26,092 nucleotides of DNA from a virus. A model generated the notes under the pieces. That model had not been told where the DNA came from. It did not search any database and saw nothing but the letters and a program-made list of their open reading frames with translations. The translations under genes and the position numbers were made by a program. This document shows, piece by piece, positions 1 through 6,675 of the stretch. The stretch lies in the IMG/VR virus record IMGVR_UViG_3300023284_002908, positions 1 through 26,092 of that record; one strand, written 5' to 3'. Each line of letters begins with the position of its first letter. The stretch's first letter is position 1.

Positions 1-249
1 AGAGTTTCTTCCCTGCTGTTCTCGTCTTGTGGTTGGTTTGGGTGGAAGTGTGATGAAGATGTGTGGAGGATCAGGACCTTCTCTTGGATTTTCTGGAAGT
101 GGCAGCTCGTATTTTATAATCTGGTTGACAAGATCCTGCTCCGTTGCCGAACCGCCAACAGTCTTTGGCAAAAGTTTTGCAGACTTTGATAGTATATCAA
201 AAATTCTGTCTACATAATCATTGTAGTCTGGTTCACTAGTTAATGACAT
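1..249 (-). CDS. Partial hypothetical protein of the neck/tail module
   Basis: The reading frame starts at ATG 249 and runs off the left edge of the window after 83 codons, so the C-terminus is missing. The start is supported by a strong Shine-Dalgarno sequence (AAGGAG at 255-260) that overlaps the end of the preceding gene. The visible part begins MSLTSEPDYNDYVDRIF; it has an acidic, helical first half and a proline-rich second half (LPLPENPREGPDPP, LPPKP). I recognise no family. It is last in a minus-strand run downstream of capsid and connector genes, so a head-completion or tail role is an inference from position only. Confidence 0.7.
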   Translation of the reverse strand, partial: MSLTSEPDYNDYVDRIFDILSKSAKLLPKTVGGSATEQDLVNQIIKYELPLPENPREGPDPPHIFITLPPKPTTRREQQGRNS

Positions 250-258
250 TGTTTCTCC

Positions 259-615
259 TTAATTTTCATTGTGATAATCCTTTACTTCTAATGTGATGGG
301 AATCTTTGTGTACACTTGTTCAGTAGTAATAACCCAGTAGAACAACAAAGTGTATTTTATTTCGTTGGCATAGAATGCATCAGCAGGTTGAAAGAAAATT
401 TGACTGTCGGTTGACTTTGCAGGATCCCAAGCCAGTGTCGCTATTGGTTGTCCACGTACCTTTGACTCCATAGTAAATGAAATTGGTGTGGAGACATCAT
501 CTACAAACGTGTTTGAGAAGGTGTTCTTGATTTGTGACTGGGTTACAATGTTTCCATCTATTCGTGGTTTGATTATGATTGGAGTAACTTTACTGCCAAT
601 TTGGACTTCGACCAT
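259..615 (-). CDS. Hypothetical virion protein, 118 aa, beta-rich
   Basis: A 118-residue protein with alternating hydrophobic residues (VEVQIGSKVTPIIIKPRI, YTLLFYWVITTEQVYT, KIPITLEVKDY), which suggests a beta-sandwich. The start ATG directly follows the stop codon of the upstream 55-aa gene (TAA then ATG), so the two are translationally coupled. There is no signal peptide or zinc motif. Its place after connector-like genes and its all-beta look would fit a neck or tail-completion protein, but no family is recognised. Confidence 0.7.
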   Translation of the reverse strand: MVEVQIGSKVTPIIIKPRIDGNIVTQSQIKNTFSNTFVDDVSTPISFTMESKVRGQPIATLAWDPAKSTDSQIFFQPADAFYANEIKYTLLFYWVITTEQVYTKIPITLEVKDYHNEN

Positions 616-783
616 TTAAATCGCCTGTATGGTTCTAAAGTCTACTTCAATTACAGTTTGAGGATTCCTGAAATCAGCTACTAGTACGATTGCAGATTTT
701 CTCTGTTGTGGGAATACGGAATCTAGAAACTGTGCAATGTAATGGCGATAAGTTGTAACATTCAGGAATCTTAGTAAGGTCAT
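616..783 (-). CDS. Small hypothetical protein, 55 aa
   Basis: This short gene fills the space between two larger ones. Its ATG (783-781) overlaps the TGA of the upstream gene as ATGA, and its TAA is followed immediately by the ATG of the next gene. The protein (begins MTLLRFLNVTTYRHYIAQFL) has an amphipathic helical N-terminus and two strand-like stretches (AIVLVADF, TVIEVDF). The double overlap and unbroken frame are the evidence that it is real. No family is recognised. Context suggests a small head-tail joining component, which is inference. Confidence 0.65.
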   Translation of the reverse strand: MTLLRFLNVTTYRHYIAQFLDSVFPQQRKSAIVLVADFRNPQTVIEVDFRTIQAI

Positions 784-1127
784 ACTGCTACTGTCCTCAA
801 TATCAAAAATGCAAGTGTTGCATTGGCAGATGGAGATGCTGCAAGCAGTTCAATAGTTAGTTCATATCCATGAGGCTCTTCAGTTGGAGTTATTCTAGCT
901 ATCTTGTCAGCTTGTTGAAAAGTTTTGTTGGATTCAGCAGCAAGGAAAGAACCAATGGCAGTGTATTTTGTTTTAAGAGAAATTTCTATTTCATCACTGG
1001 CATTTGCCAAGGCATTGAGATCAACCTTCCCACCAAAGACTCCAGGAAGTTGAAGTGCAGTAGCAGTAAAGAAAATCTGTGGTACTCCCCTTACCAGTAC
1101 TAGATCTCCTTCGGCAACTACTACCAT
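780..1127 (-). CDS. Hypothetical virion protein, 115 aa, beta-rich
   Basis: The protein opens with MVVVAEGDLVLVRG and carries further strand-like stretches (EIEISLKTKYTAIG, GYELTIELLAA, ATLAFLILRTVAV). There are no cysteines or membrane segments. A TATA-like box on the minus strand at 1151-1160 lies about 29 nt upstream of the ATG, so this may begin a transcription unit inside the structural cluster. Its stop overlaps the start of the 55-aa gene. It could be a tail-completion or decoration protein; the size and all-beta look are the only support. Confidence 0.7.
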   Translation of the reverse strand: MVVVAEGDLVLVRGVPQIFFTATALQLPGVFGGKVDLNALANASDEIEISLKTKYTAIGSFLAAESNKTFQQADKIARITPTEEPHGYELTIELLAASPSANATLAFLILRTVAV

Positions 1128-1150
1128 AATTTTTAATCAATTGTCTACTA

Positions 1151-1160
1151 TTTATTTTAA
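1151..1160 (-). promoter_or_regulatory. TATA-like box for the gene starting at 1127
   Basis: Reads TTAAAATAAA on the minus strand, centred about 29 nt from the ATG at 1127. This is the archaeal TATA-to-start spacing expected for a leaderless or very short-leader transcript. It is a prediction from sequence and spacing only. Confidence 0.4.
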
Positions 1161-1609
1161 TACAAAAGGTCTGGTGGATATCCCTGAGTCTGAGAGTATG
1201 GTGGAATGATATCTCTGGTGGAATCAGTTGTTATGGCATGGATAGGTTCGTATCTCTTGGATGGTGTTTTTGCTAATAGAGTCTCAACCATCTTTAGATC
1301 TCTGTCATGATCTTTCATTGCAGCAGATGCATTCTTGGATCCATTCTTGTCTCGTTTCTTGTAGACTACCCAGTTCAATGCTGCGGACTTTATGAAAGTT
1401 AGTTCTTTGGAACCTTCTTTGAGTGGGATGGCATCAGAGTATTGGAATAGAAATCCTTCAACAATATTGTTGGCCTCTCTTACCCATCTCTCATATCTTG
1501 ACTTGGTCGGTGCGTCAATGTCATTGATCTGTTGCTGAGTCCAACCAAGATGCTTCAGTGCATCATCTACTGTTACATACTTTTCTGGAACGTAGTCAGC
1601 TACTGACAT
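1157..1609 (-). CDS. Putative head-tail connector (adaptor) protein
   Basis: A 150-residue, mostly helical protein. It opens MSVADYVPEKYVTVDDALKH, followed by a helical stretch with YERWVREANNIVEGFL and then IKSAALNWVVYKKRDKNG. This resembles the small helical adaptor proteins (HK97 gp6 / SPP1 gp15 type) that sit under the portal, which often have the same order: an N-terminal strand, then helices with a conserved aromatic and basic stretch. Its position downstream of capsid genes agrees. The start overlaps the upstream stop as TAATG. The family assignment is by general resemblance and is moderate at best. Confidence 0.6.
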   Translation of the reverse strand: MSVADYVPEKYVTVDDALKHLGWTQQQINDIDAPTKSRYERWVREANNIVEGFLFQYSDAIPLKEGSKELTFIKSAALNWVVYKKRDKNGSKNASAAMKDHDRDLKMVETLLAKTPSKRYEPIHAITTDSTRDIIPPYSQTQGYPPDLLY

Positions 1610-1827
1610 TAGCAGTCCTCTGGGAAGAGTAAATCATAAGTGGCTTTGTAAGTCTCCCTGGAAAAGTTTGCCCATAGATAATAGTCAGCACTCCCATCGA
1701 TTTCAATAGTGTTGTGAGGAGGACATTGGGGAATTAGGATTCCTGCCTTGCGCTGTTTGATGGCACAAGGTTCTGAATCAGTGTTCAATTTGGGAGTAAT
1801 TGTGTTTAATTTTGGAGTTATACCCAT
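1609..1827 (-). CDS. Hypothetical protein, 72 aa, with tandem N-terminal repeat
   Basis: The N-terminus contains an exact tandem duplication of ITPKLNT (residues 3-9 and 10-16), followed by a cysteine-containing region (EPCAIKQRKAGILIPQCPP) and a C-terminus ending in FPEDC. Three cysteines are present, but not in a zinc-ribbon pattern. The ATG at 1827 lies about 29 nt from a TATA-like box shared with the divergent plus-strand gene at 1882. It is first in the neck operon. Function unknown. Confidence 0.65.
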   Translation of the reverse strand: MGITPKLNTITPKLNTDSEPCAIKQRKAGILIPQCPPHNTIEIDGSADYYLWANFSRETYKATYDLLFPEDC

Positions 1828-1849
1828 GCTTTATTAATAATTCTTCATA

Positions 1850-1863
1850 AACTTAAATATTGT
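1850..1863. promoter_or_regulatory. Shared bidirectional TATA-like element
   Basis: The A/T run ACTTAAATATTG reads CTTAAATATT on plus and AATATTTAAG on minus. Its centre lies about 26 nt before ATG 1882 (plus) and about 29 nt before ATG 1827 (minus). One near-symmetric box could therefore drive two divergent leaderless transcripts. No other AT-rich box at suitable distance is evident for either gene. Confidence 0.5.
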
Positions 1864-1881
1864 GTATCTAGCGATCTGCTA

Positions 1882-2448
1882 ATGAATGGGAAAATACTCT
1901 ATGCAACGTTAGTGGTAACACTGATTGTTGCAGGAAGCATGATAACGGCACGAGCACTTGACTTGCCTGATGCATTTGATGAACCCTGTACTGGCGGTAT
2001 GGGAATTCTCGCTGACATTTGTAATGCAATCAATGATCTTCATGACGAACAACACACACAGATAACTCGAATTGATGGTACAATTACGACACAGATCTCA
2101 GAACAGACTGAACAAAATGGAATGCAGACAGACATTGCTAACCTTCAGACTGACAAGTTTGACACAGATAGAATACAATTCACAATTAGGAATGACACAG
2201 ACAGTACCTCTTGCGAAGATGCCGATCCGCCTCAACCTGGATGGTGCCCAAATGGAATAAATCGTAATGTGTTCAATGTTACAGATGCAAACGTCAGTGA
2301 ATCATCATTTATTCTTCTTCATACAAATGGCCAAGTACCTATTGCCAGAGGATGTGATGTAACGGATACCAATGCTAGTTCGTTTATTGTAGCATGTGGA
2401 GCAATACCTGCTGATGCAACCCAACTCTATTACATAATAATAGAGTAA
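1882..2448 (+). CDS. Secreted or membrane-anchored hypothetical protein, 188 aa
   Basis: Residues 1-26 look like a signal peptide or anchor: MNGK, a hydrophobic run (ILYATLVVTLIVAGSMI), then an ARA site near residue 25. The mature part starts acidic, has paired cysteines (EPCTGG...ADICNA), a coiled-coil-like helix (DLHDEQHTQITRIDGTITTQ) and a C-terminal beta-rich domain with four more cysteines and several N-x-S/T sites (NDT, NVT, NVS, NAS). It is the only plus-strand gene within a minus-strand structural cluster and has its own promoter. It could act on the host surface or be a virion surface or superinfection-exclusion protein; that is inference. Confidence 0.75.
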   Translation: MNGKILYATLVVTLIVAGSMITARALDLPDAFDEPCTGGMGILADICNAINDLHDEQHTQITRIDGTITTQISEQTEQNGMQTDIANLQTDKFDTDRIQFTIRNDTDSTSCEDADPPQPGWCPNGINRNVFNVTDANVSESSFILLHTNGQVPIARGCDVTDTNASSFIVACGAIPADATQLYYIIIE

Positions 2449-2598
2449 TCTCTATTTTTTTTAAATAAAAAATGGCGTTGAGCATTGCACTTGGTTTTTC
2501 TCCTCGATTTGTGCTCTAACGCCACTAATGAATGAGGTACTACTCATTAGATGGAGTTGATAAAAAAGGTGGTTGGTTAAAAAAAATAGATTATAGTG
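2449..2598. terminator. Convergent intergenic region with T-run and stem-loops
   Basis: This gap separates a plus-strand gene from a minus-strand operon end. It holds a T-rich run just after the stop at 2448 (TCTCTATTTTTTTT), as expected for archaeal termination. A long hairpin follows with arms TGGCGTTGAGCA (2473-2484) and TGCTCTAACGCCA (2512-2524), paired except for one bulged base. A second small hairpin has arms CTAATGA (2525-2531) and TCATTAG (2544-2550), or alternatively AATGAG/CTCATT. Near 2580-2587 an A-run reads as T-run on minus. The strong first stem is more than archaeal termination needs and might be a small RNA. Confidence 0.45.
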
Positions 2599-3045
2599 CT
2601 AGTTAGGAGTAGAGAATTTGTTTGCTATGACTTTGATTGCCGTGTATTGATCTCCTGCTTGTAATAGTGCAGTTACAATCTTGATTATTCCTCCTGGAGG
2701 AACTATTACTTTGGGGTTCTTTGCAATTGCATCAAAGTGATTGGTTGTAGTATCAGCAGGAACTGTAGCATATTGTGCCAAGTGATAGGTTACAGTTTGG
2801 CTTGCAGTGATACTTGTAGCATCAATAGGTCCAGAACTTATTTCCACACCAGTGGAATCAGTTATGATAACTTGCAAGTCTCGGTTTGCAACGTTTGCAT
2901 CTGCTACCAACTGTACTTCTACAGATTCCAGTTCCCACACTTCAAGTAATGGGACTGTAATTGTTGGATCCACAGCTACAGCAGGAACTGTTCCTGTTGC
3001 TAGTTCTGGCCAAATATTCTTTGAGCCTTTAGTTACTGCTGCCAT
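2599..3045 (-). CDS. Hypothetical beta-rich virion protein, 148 aa
   Basis: Lies three bases after the stop of the capsid gene. The protein shows regular beta-strand periodicity, with LESVEVQLVADANVANRDLQ followed by VIITDSTGVEISSG, and ends with VPPGGIIKIVTALLQAG. The central segment (aliphatic strand, N-rich turn, D-L-Q or S-L-D) resembles segments in the proteins at 12326-12748 and 22758-23198, which suggests a shared virion-surface fold used three times. A capsid decoration or neck role is likely from position. No named family recognised. Confidence 0.7.
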   Translation of the reverse strand: MAAVTKGSKNIWPELATGTVPAVAVDPTITVPLLEVWELESVEVQLVADANVANRDLQVIITDSTGVEISSGPIDATSITASQTVTYHLAQYATVPADTTTNHFDAIAKNPKVIVPPGGIIKIVTALLQAGDQYTAIKVIANKFSTPN

Positions 3046-3047
3046 CT

Positions 3048-4337
3048 CTAGGCACTCGCGTTCTTTATTACGATGTCAGTTGGTGGCTTTAGTTTGTCAT
3101 AGACTTGCTTGTTAGTGGTTATCTCTGCTTCTCCACCTGTGCCTGCAATGAGTAACTTCTCACCATATCTCTTTGGGTTCATTATGAGGTAGCCAATAAA
3201 GTCGTGAATGATGTTGTAATCAGCAAATTTCTTAGCATCGTATTCAGAGTCCACTACATAAGGTCCATCGAGTTCATAGGAACCTTCGTTGGTAAGTGCA
3301 TAGACAGTCTTTCGTGGTACATATGGAGAGATGATTGCAACACCACCGTATTCTTCCATTCCTTTGAATGGTACTACTCCAAATCCTCTTGGTGCATTTG
3401 TCTGTGCATATGCAAAGGAGAACCAGTTGGATAGGTAATCTTTGTAGTCAAGTGGGTTGAATATCCAATATTTGATGTAGTTGAAGAATAGGTTGAAGTG
3501 TTGTAGATAGACGTTTACAAATTCTCTTGGTGCATCATTGGTTGCATGTGGTACACCTTCTGTTCCAGTAGCAGTAAAGTCTGGCAAGTCACCAAATACT
3601 GAACTTTTAACTAGAGTGGATAGTTCCTTGAGAGCCAAGAGTTCTCTGGCTCTTGTCATTTGGATTTGGCCTTGAGCGATTGAGGTAGTGAAAGGATCAA
3701 TGGTTGCTTCCAGTCTGTCTTCTCTGCTGGAATAAGTATGTACATCATTTCTGAATATTCTGAATTCGTTTTGTCCGTATTCTGTGTAGTTAATCTCTGG
3801 CTCAGAGAGTCTCTGGACTTGGATGTTAACTGCAGGCCAGCCCATCTCTGGAATCTTGCCTCGAAGTCTATCAAGGGCAATGTGCTTGAATGCTGTAGTA
3901 ATGTAACTTGGCTGTTCCAAGTGACCTACAATCTCGTTTACAAACTGAACGATAGTTAGTTGGTTGGTGTTGTCACCATTTACAACTGCTGCTTGATATT
4001 CTTGTTGAAGTTGTGCAAGTTCCCTGACAATTGAAGCATCATATCTGCCTCTGGATTTTCTCTTAATGTTGTTTAATTTGAGTTGGATTCTCTTGGCCGC
4101 AGAAAGTTCTTGTTTTACTTCGGTGAGTTTGTAACTTGTGTTAGTTACGCCCTCAAGTGCTGCTGCTAGATATGCAGCATCTTCTGCTTTGGGGGTTTTG
4201 ATATTTATTGGATTTTCTACTGGATCAAAGGAAGCAAGATATTCATTCTCAAATCCAATGTTTCTGTCATCATCAATTGAACCAGTATAGACTGCTCCAA
4301 GTTTTGGCAAGAAGGTGTATTGTTGAACGTCACCCAA
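3048..4337 (-). CDS. Probable major capsid protein (HK97-type)
   Basis: At 429 residues it is the right size, and it directly follows a coiled-coil scaffold gene and a small decoration-like gene. Residues 70-118 form a charged helical region (KLTEVKQELSAAKRIQLK onward) like a delta domain. After NGDNTNQLTIVQFV (residues 120-133) come strand-rich segments, aromatic loops (FNLFFNYIKYWIFNPLDY) and a C-terminal domain with FKGMEEYGGVAIISPYVP. The protease gene contains an almost identical NDDNTNQLTIVPFV, possibly a shared processing site. The start is TTG, one base after the upstream stop. The HK97-fold call is from context and layout; no sequence search was possible. Confidence 0.7.
   Translation of the reverse strand: MGDVQQYTFLPKLGAVYTGSIDDDRNIGFENEYLASFDPVENPINIKTPKAEDAAYLAAALEGVTNTSYKLTEVKQELSAAKRIQLKLNNIKRKSRGRYDASIVRELAQLQQEYQAAVVNGDNTNQLTIVQFVNEIVGHLEQPSYITTAFKHIALDRLRGKIPEMGWPAVNIQVQRLSEPEINYTEYGQNEFRIFRNDVHTYSSREDRLEATIDPFTTSIAQGQIQMTRARELLALKELSTLVKSSVFGDLPDFTATGTEGVPHATNDAPREFVNVYLQHFNLFFNYIKYWIFNPLDYKDYLSNWFSFAYAQTNAPRGFGVVPFKGMEEYGGVAIISPYVPRKTVYALTNEGSYELDGPYVVDSEYDAKKFADYNIIHDFIGYLIMNPKRYGEKLLIAGTGGEAEITTNKQVYDKLKPPTDIVIKNASA
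3939..3980 (-). repeat. Motif shared with the protease gene (capsid copy)
   Basis: Encodes N-G-D-N-T-N-Q-L-T-I-V-Q-F-V, residues 120-133 of the capsid protein, at the boundary between the charged helical N-terminal region and the presumed mature shell domain. Partner of the copy at 7615-7656. Confidence 0.7.
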
Positions 4338-4338
4338 C

Positions 4339-4794
4339 TTAGATCGTCCCCGTTAAAATTATCATGATGTCATTTGCAACTGAAACTCGTAACTGTTCAT
4401 GGTCTTCATGATGGTTACGTGCTCTGCCAATTATTCTACCTAGATCTATATCTGTAATAGCAGCAGCAGTCATAGTTTGAACTGTTGCAGCAAAAGCGAA
4501 TTTAACTAATGCCGTTGGTCTGACACTTGCAGCTACAATGAATGGAATTGCACTTCCTGGGACTGCTACCTGTACTTCCAAGTCTCCAGTTGTAAATTTG
4601 TTTAATGCAAAAGCATATCCAAGAGCTACACTAGCATCATTAGTTTCTAATCTATCAAAGTCTCCTGCAGCATCTGGAACTAGCACATCCAAGAATTGGT
4701 ATGCAGTTGGTACGGCAACAAGTTTTGCTTTGTAGACATACCATGGCTCGTAGGATGTTGGGAACCTGACTGCTCCTTCTAACAGAACTGGCAT
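4339..4794 (-). CDS. Probable capsid decoration protein
   Basis: A 151-residue protein rich in Ala, Val and Thr, with many short strands, for example AKLVAVPTAYQFLDVLVPDA and DLEVQVAVPGSAIPFIVAAS. Its position between scaffold and major capsid genes is typical of head decoration or stabilisation proteins. A histidine-rich loop (RNHHEDHEQLR) near the C-terminus is unusual. The ATG overlaps the stop of the scaffold gene as TAATG, which implies coordinated synthesis. The decoration role is inferred from size, composition and gene order. Confidence 0.6.
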   Translation of the reverse strand: MPVLLEGAVRFPTSYEPWYVYKAKLVAVPTAYQFLDVLVPDAAGDFDRLETNDASVALGYAFALNKFTTGDLEVQVAVPGSAIPFIVAASVRPTALVKFAFAATVQTMTAAAITDIDLGRIIGRARNHHEDHEQLRVSVANDIMIILTGTI

Positions 4795-5474
4795 TAAGCA
4801 AACAACTCCTGGTCAGTCATCTTATCCACCTTGGCTGAATATTCTTGATTAATGGAACCTGTAAATTCTGTACCGTAACCTTTACCCATTGCAATTGGTT
4901 CTGGTGTAGTTTTAACTCCTGACAATTCTATGACAGGTTGGGCTTTTTCAATAGCTGAATCTAATTGCTGAGGAGTCATTTTATTCCAGTCTGCGGTGTA
5001 TTCTGCAAGTTTAGATTTATCTACATGTTGTTCATACGCTGCCTGTAAAATTTGTAACTTTGGTTTTTTGATAATATTATCTTGATATGCTAACTGTGCT
5101 TTCATTGCTTTCTTTTCCTCGTCATTCTCATATTCTGCTTTCTTTCCAGTTTGGGTGTGCTCGTCATCTTTGTGAGGAACTTCGACTGCTGATTTGATTA
5201 GTGCCTCTCTTTTGTCTTTGTCATCCTCTTCCATGGCTTTTAGAACTGCTTTGAGAACTGCATCATGCTTTTCCTTCTCCTCATCTTGAGCATGCTTGGA
5301 CTCTTTTTCCTTCTCATCCATGTCTGCTTTGTGTTTCTCATCCATCTCGTGCATGGCATCTTTATGCTCTTTATCCATGTGTTCCATAGCATCCTTGTGC
5401 TCTTTGTCCTTCTCATCTACTTGACCAGTTAGCTCATCTACTTTAGCTGAGAGTTCTACTAGTGATGGAGGCAT
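4794..5474 (-). CDS. Probable scaffold protein with coiled coil
   Basis: The first 100 residues are almost purely charged helix with degenerate tandem repeats of an EHKDAM-type unit (DKEHKDAMEHMDKEHKDAMH, then EKHKADMDEKEKE). Repeats start near residue 22 with a period of about 12-14. The rest is helical with a conserved-looking tail (GTEFTGSINQEYSAKVD). A long coiled coil immediately upstream of the decoration and capsid genes is the usual layout of an assembly scaffold. A minus-strand TATA-like box at 5501-5510 lies 31 nt before the ATG, so this gene probably opens the capsid transcript. No catalytic motif is seen, so it is not itself a protease. Confidence 0.65.
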   Translation of the reverse strand: MPPSLVELSAKVDELTGQVDEKDKEHKDAMEHMDKEHKDAMHEMDEKHKADMDEKEKESKHAQDEEKEKHDAVLKAVLKAMEEDDKDKREALIKSAVEVPHKDDEHTQTGKKAEYENDEEKKAMKAQLAYQDNIIKKPKLQILQAAYEQHVDKSKLAEYTADWNKMTPQQLDSAIEKAQPVIELSGVKTTPEPIAMGKGYGTEFTGSINQEYSAKVDKMTDQELFA

Positions 5475-5500
5475 ATTCTTACTTTGACTAAAGTCGTGTA

Positions 5501-5527
5501 TCTATTTAACCAAAATGTTTTATTACT
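5501..5527. promoter_or_regulatory. Divergent promoter region for scaffold and small plus gene
   Basis: On minus, GTTAAATAGA (5501-5510) is a TATA-like box 31 nt from the scaffold ATG. On plus, TTTTATTACT (5518-5527) lies about 38 nt before the GTG at 5561. The two boxes are adjacent, so the late capsid operon and the small regulator-like gene fire outward from one site. Prediction by spacing only. Confidence 0.4.
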
Positions 5528-5560
5528 GTCAGTAACTGAAATGGTCGGGGAGTCATTGTA

Positions 5561-5725
5561 GTGCCAACTAAAGCCAAAACAGAAGTGATGGTACATGTAG
5601 CCGTGTATTTTACAAGAGCTGAGATCAAACAGATCAAGAAAAATGCTGGTCATGTGGTTCTCAAGACTAGTCCCTATCTGAGAAAATTCTATGTAGAAGC
5701 ATTAGGATTGAATGGAAAATCCTAG
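5561..5725 (+). CDS. Small protein with ribbon-helix-helix-like layout, 54 aa
   Basis: The frame opens at GTG 5561, with an in-frame stop shortly upstream, and closes at TAG 5723-5725. The product has a strand-like N-terminus (TEVMVHVAVYFT), a helix (RAEIKQIKKNAG) and a second helix with a serine cap (TSPYLRKFYVEALG). Strand, helix, turn, helix in about 45 residues is the layout of ribbon-helix-helix (Arc/CopG-type) DNA-binding dimers. It sits just upstream of an operator-bearing promoter (5728-5757), so it is a candidate for the repressor that binds it. The fold and role are inferred. Confidence 0.55.
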   Translation: MPTKAKTEVMVHVAVYFTRAEIKQIKKNAGHVVLKTSPYLRKFYVEALGLNGKS

Positions 5726-5727
5726 TC

Positions 5728-5757
5728 TTTTTATATAAAATGTACCCAATGGGCACA
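5728..5757 (+). promoter_or_regulatory. TATA box plus 17-bp palindromic operator
   Basis: TTTTTATATAAAA (5728-5740) is a clear TATA box. Directly after it comes TGTACCCAATGGGCACA (5741-5757), an interrupted palindrome with half-site GGGYACA. The expected transcription start is near 5760, so a protein on this site would block initiation. The first gene starts at 5790. The same TATA-operator-leader arrangement occurs before 11339 and 17468 with almost the same spacing. Confidence 0.65.
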
Positions 5758-5789
5758 ATGTTATTATAGTGTGGGGTTTATGACTTTGT

Positions 5790-5975
5790 ATGGAAAAACA
5801 AATTTTAGAAATTGTCAAGGATAAAGATGATTGGAAGCACACAGTAGAAATCAAAGAAAATGCCAAAGGTGAGGCAGTAGTGACAGTAAAAGTGAGGTCT
5901 GACATTAGTGTAAAAAATGCAGGGGAGGATGCTATTGCTGAGTACAATAGGATCAAAGGGGAGTTGAAAAAATAA
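5790..5975 (+). CDS. Small charged hypothetical protein, 61 aa
   Basis: First gene of the plus-strand operon. The product is charged, with a predicted helix-strand-strand-helix order: QILEIVKDKDDWKH, then strands HTVEIKEN and AVVTVKVRSD, then a C-terminal helix (DAIAEYNRIKGELKK). There is no cysteine or membrane segment. The start is ATG 5790, about 57 nt downstream of the TATA box, and the next gene begins at the base after its stop. Probably an early or regulatory accessory protein; no family recognised. Confidence 0.75.
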   Translation: MEKQILEIVKDKDDWKHTVEIKENAKGEAVVTVKVRSDISVKNAGEDAIAEYNRIKGELKK

Positions 5976-6221
5976 ATGTCTGGTTTAGATGGTTCGAAAC
6001 CTCCAATCAATGTGGAATTCACACAACCAGAACAGGCAGAGATGCAGAAAACTACCATAATGATTCAACAAAATTTTATGAGACAACACCAGGAGATCAC
6101 AGCACCATCAAACAGTGATCTTACCGTTATGATTAGACAAGAGAAGCAGATGTACTCTAACTTGGGAATTGCATATGCAGTAAATGCACTGGCTGCAATG
6201 GAGAAGTTGAAGAAGAAATGA
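5976..6221 (+). CDS. Hypothetical protein, 81 aa
   Basis: Begins immediately after the preceding TAA and ends overlapping the next ATG (ATGA). The product has a proline-containing acidic N-terminus, a glutamine- and methionine-rich helix (QAEMQKTTIMIQQNFMRQHQ) and a C-terminal helix (GIAYAVNALAAMEKLKKK). The overall look is helical and soluble. No motif points to a function; the operon context suggests early expression. Confidence 0.75.
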   Translation: MSGLDGSKPPINVEFTQPEQAEMQKTTIMIQQNFMRQHQEITAPSNSDLTVMIRQEKQMYSNLGIAYAVNALAAMEKLKKK

Positions 6222-6484
6222 GTGAATATAGACGAGGAGATCCTGAACTTACAGAAGATACCTATATGAATTCACCATCAAAAAAAGCAAGAGAGAGAAA
6301 ATTAAAATCTGCTCTAAAACTACAAGAGAAAATAAATCAGACAGATGTTTCAATATATAAAGAATGTTTGGAAACAATAGAAAAAATACAATATGGCAAG
6401 GAATTAGATCCTTGGGATGAATGTAATTTACAATATACAATAGAAGATCTAATAAGATTTATCATAGAGGAATCAGAGAAATGA
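6218..6484 (+). CDS. Hypothetical charged helical protein, 88 aa
   Basis: Overlaps both neighbours by four bases (ATGA at each end), which shows tight translational coupling. The product is helical and strongly charged (SKKARERKLKSALKLQEKIN) with an acidic C-terminal half containing WDECNLQYTIEDLIRFIIEE. No zinc motif (one isolated cysteine in each half) and no membrane segment. The local sequence is more AT-rich than the structural genes. Function unknown. Confidence 0.75.
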   Translation: MSEYRRGDPELTEDTYMNSPSKKARERKLKSALKLQEKINQTDVSIYKECLETIEKIQYGKELDPWDECNLQYTIEDLIRFIIEESEK

Positions 6485-6675
6485 CACTTGTTCTGACACA
6501 GGATGAAGTGATTGAGAAAGCATTGTTGTTTGCCATTGACAACAATCATGGCAAAGACAAGACTGAGATATTTACAATTGTTGAGAAGGGATTGAATGTC
6601 CCACGTCCCACCATACGCAGAGTGAAGAAGGAACTTTTGTTGAAGCTACATGAGTATATTGAGGTTCTATCATGA
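6481..6675 (+). CDS. Putative helix-turn-helix DNA-binding protein, 64 aa
   Basis: The sequence TEIFTIVEKGLNVPRPTIRR has the spacing of a helix-turn-helix: a first helix, a turn around L-N-V, and a recognition helix starting P-R-P-T-I-R-R. Small proteins with a similar V-P-R-P-T-[IV]-R-R core are, to my recollection, common in thaumarchaeal genomes. It overlaps the upstream gene (ATGA) and the next gene (ATGA). It may be a transcriptional regulator of the virus or host. Cognate site unknown. Confidence 0.65.
   Translation: MTLVLTQDEVIEKALLFAIDNNHGKDKTEIFTIVEKGLNVPRPTIRRVKKELLLKLHEYIEVLS

Noticed and set aside
870-1103. Plus-strand frame opposite the 115-aa gene, and others opposite capsid, portal and TerS
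   Set aside because: They lie entirely antisense to better-supported genes in overlapping operons and have no promoter spacing.
5459-5653. Minus-strand frame of 64 codons upstream of the scaffold gene
   Set aside because: It overlaps the promoter region and the opposite plus-strand small gene, has an odd composition, and the scaffold promoter at 5501-5510 lies inside it.
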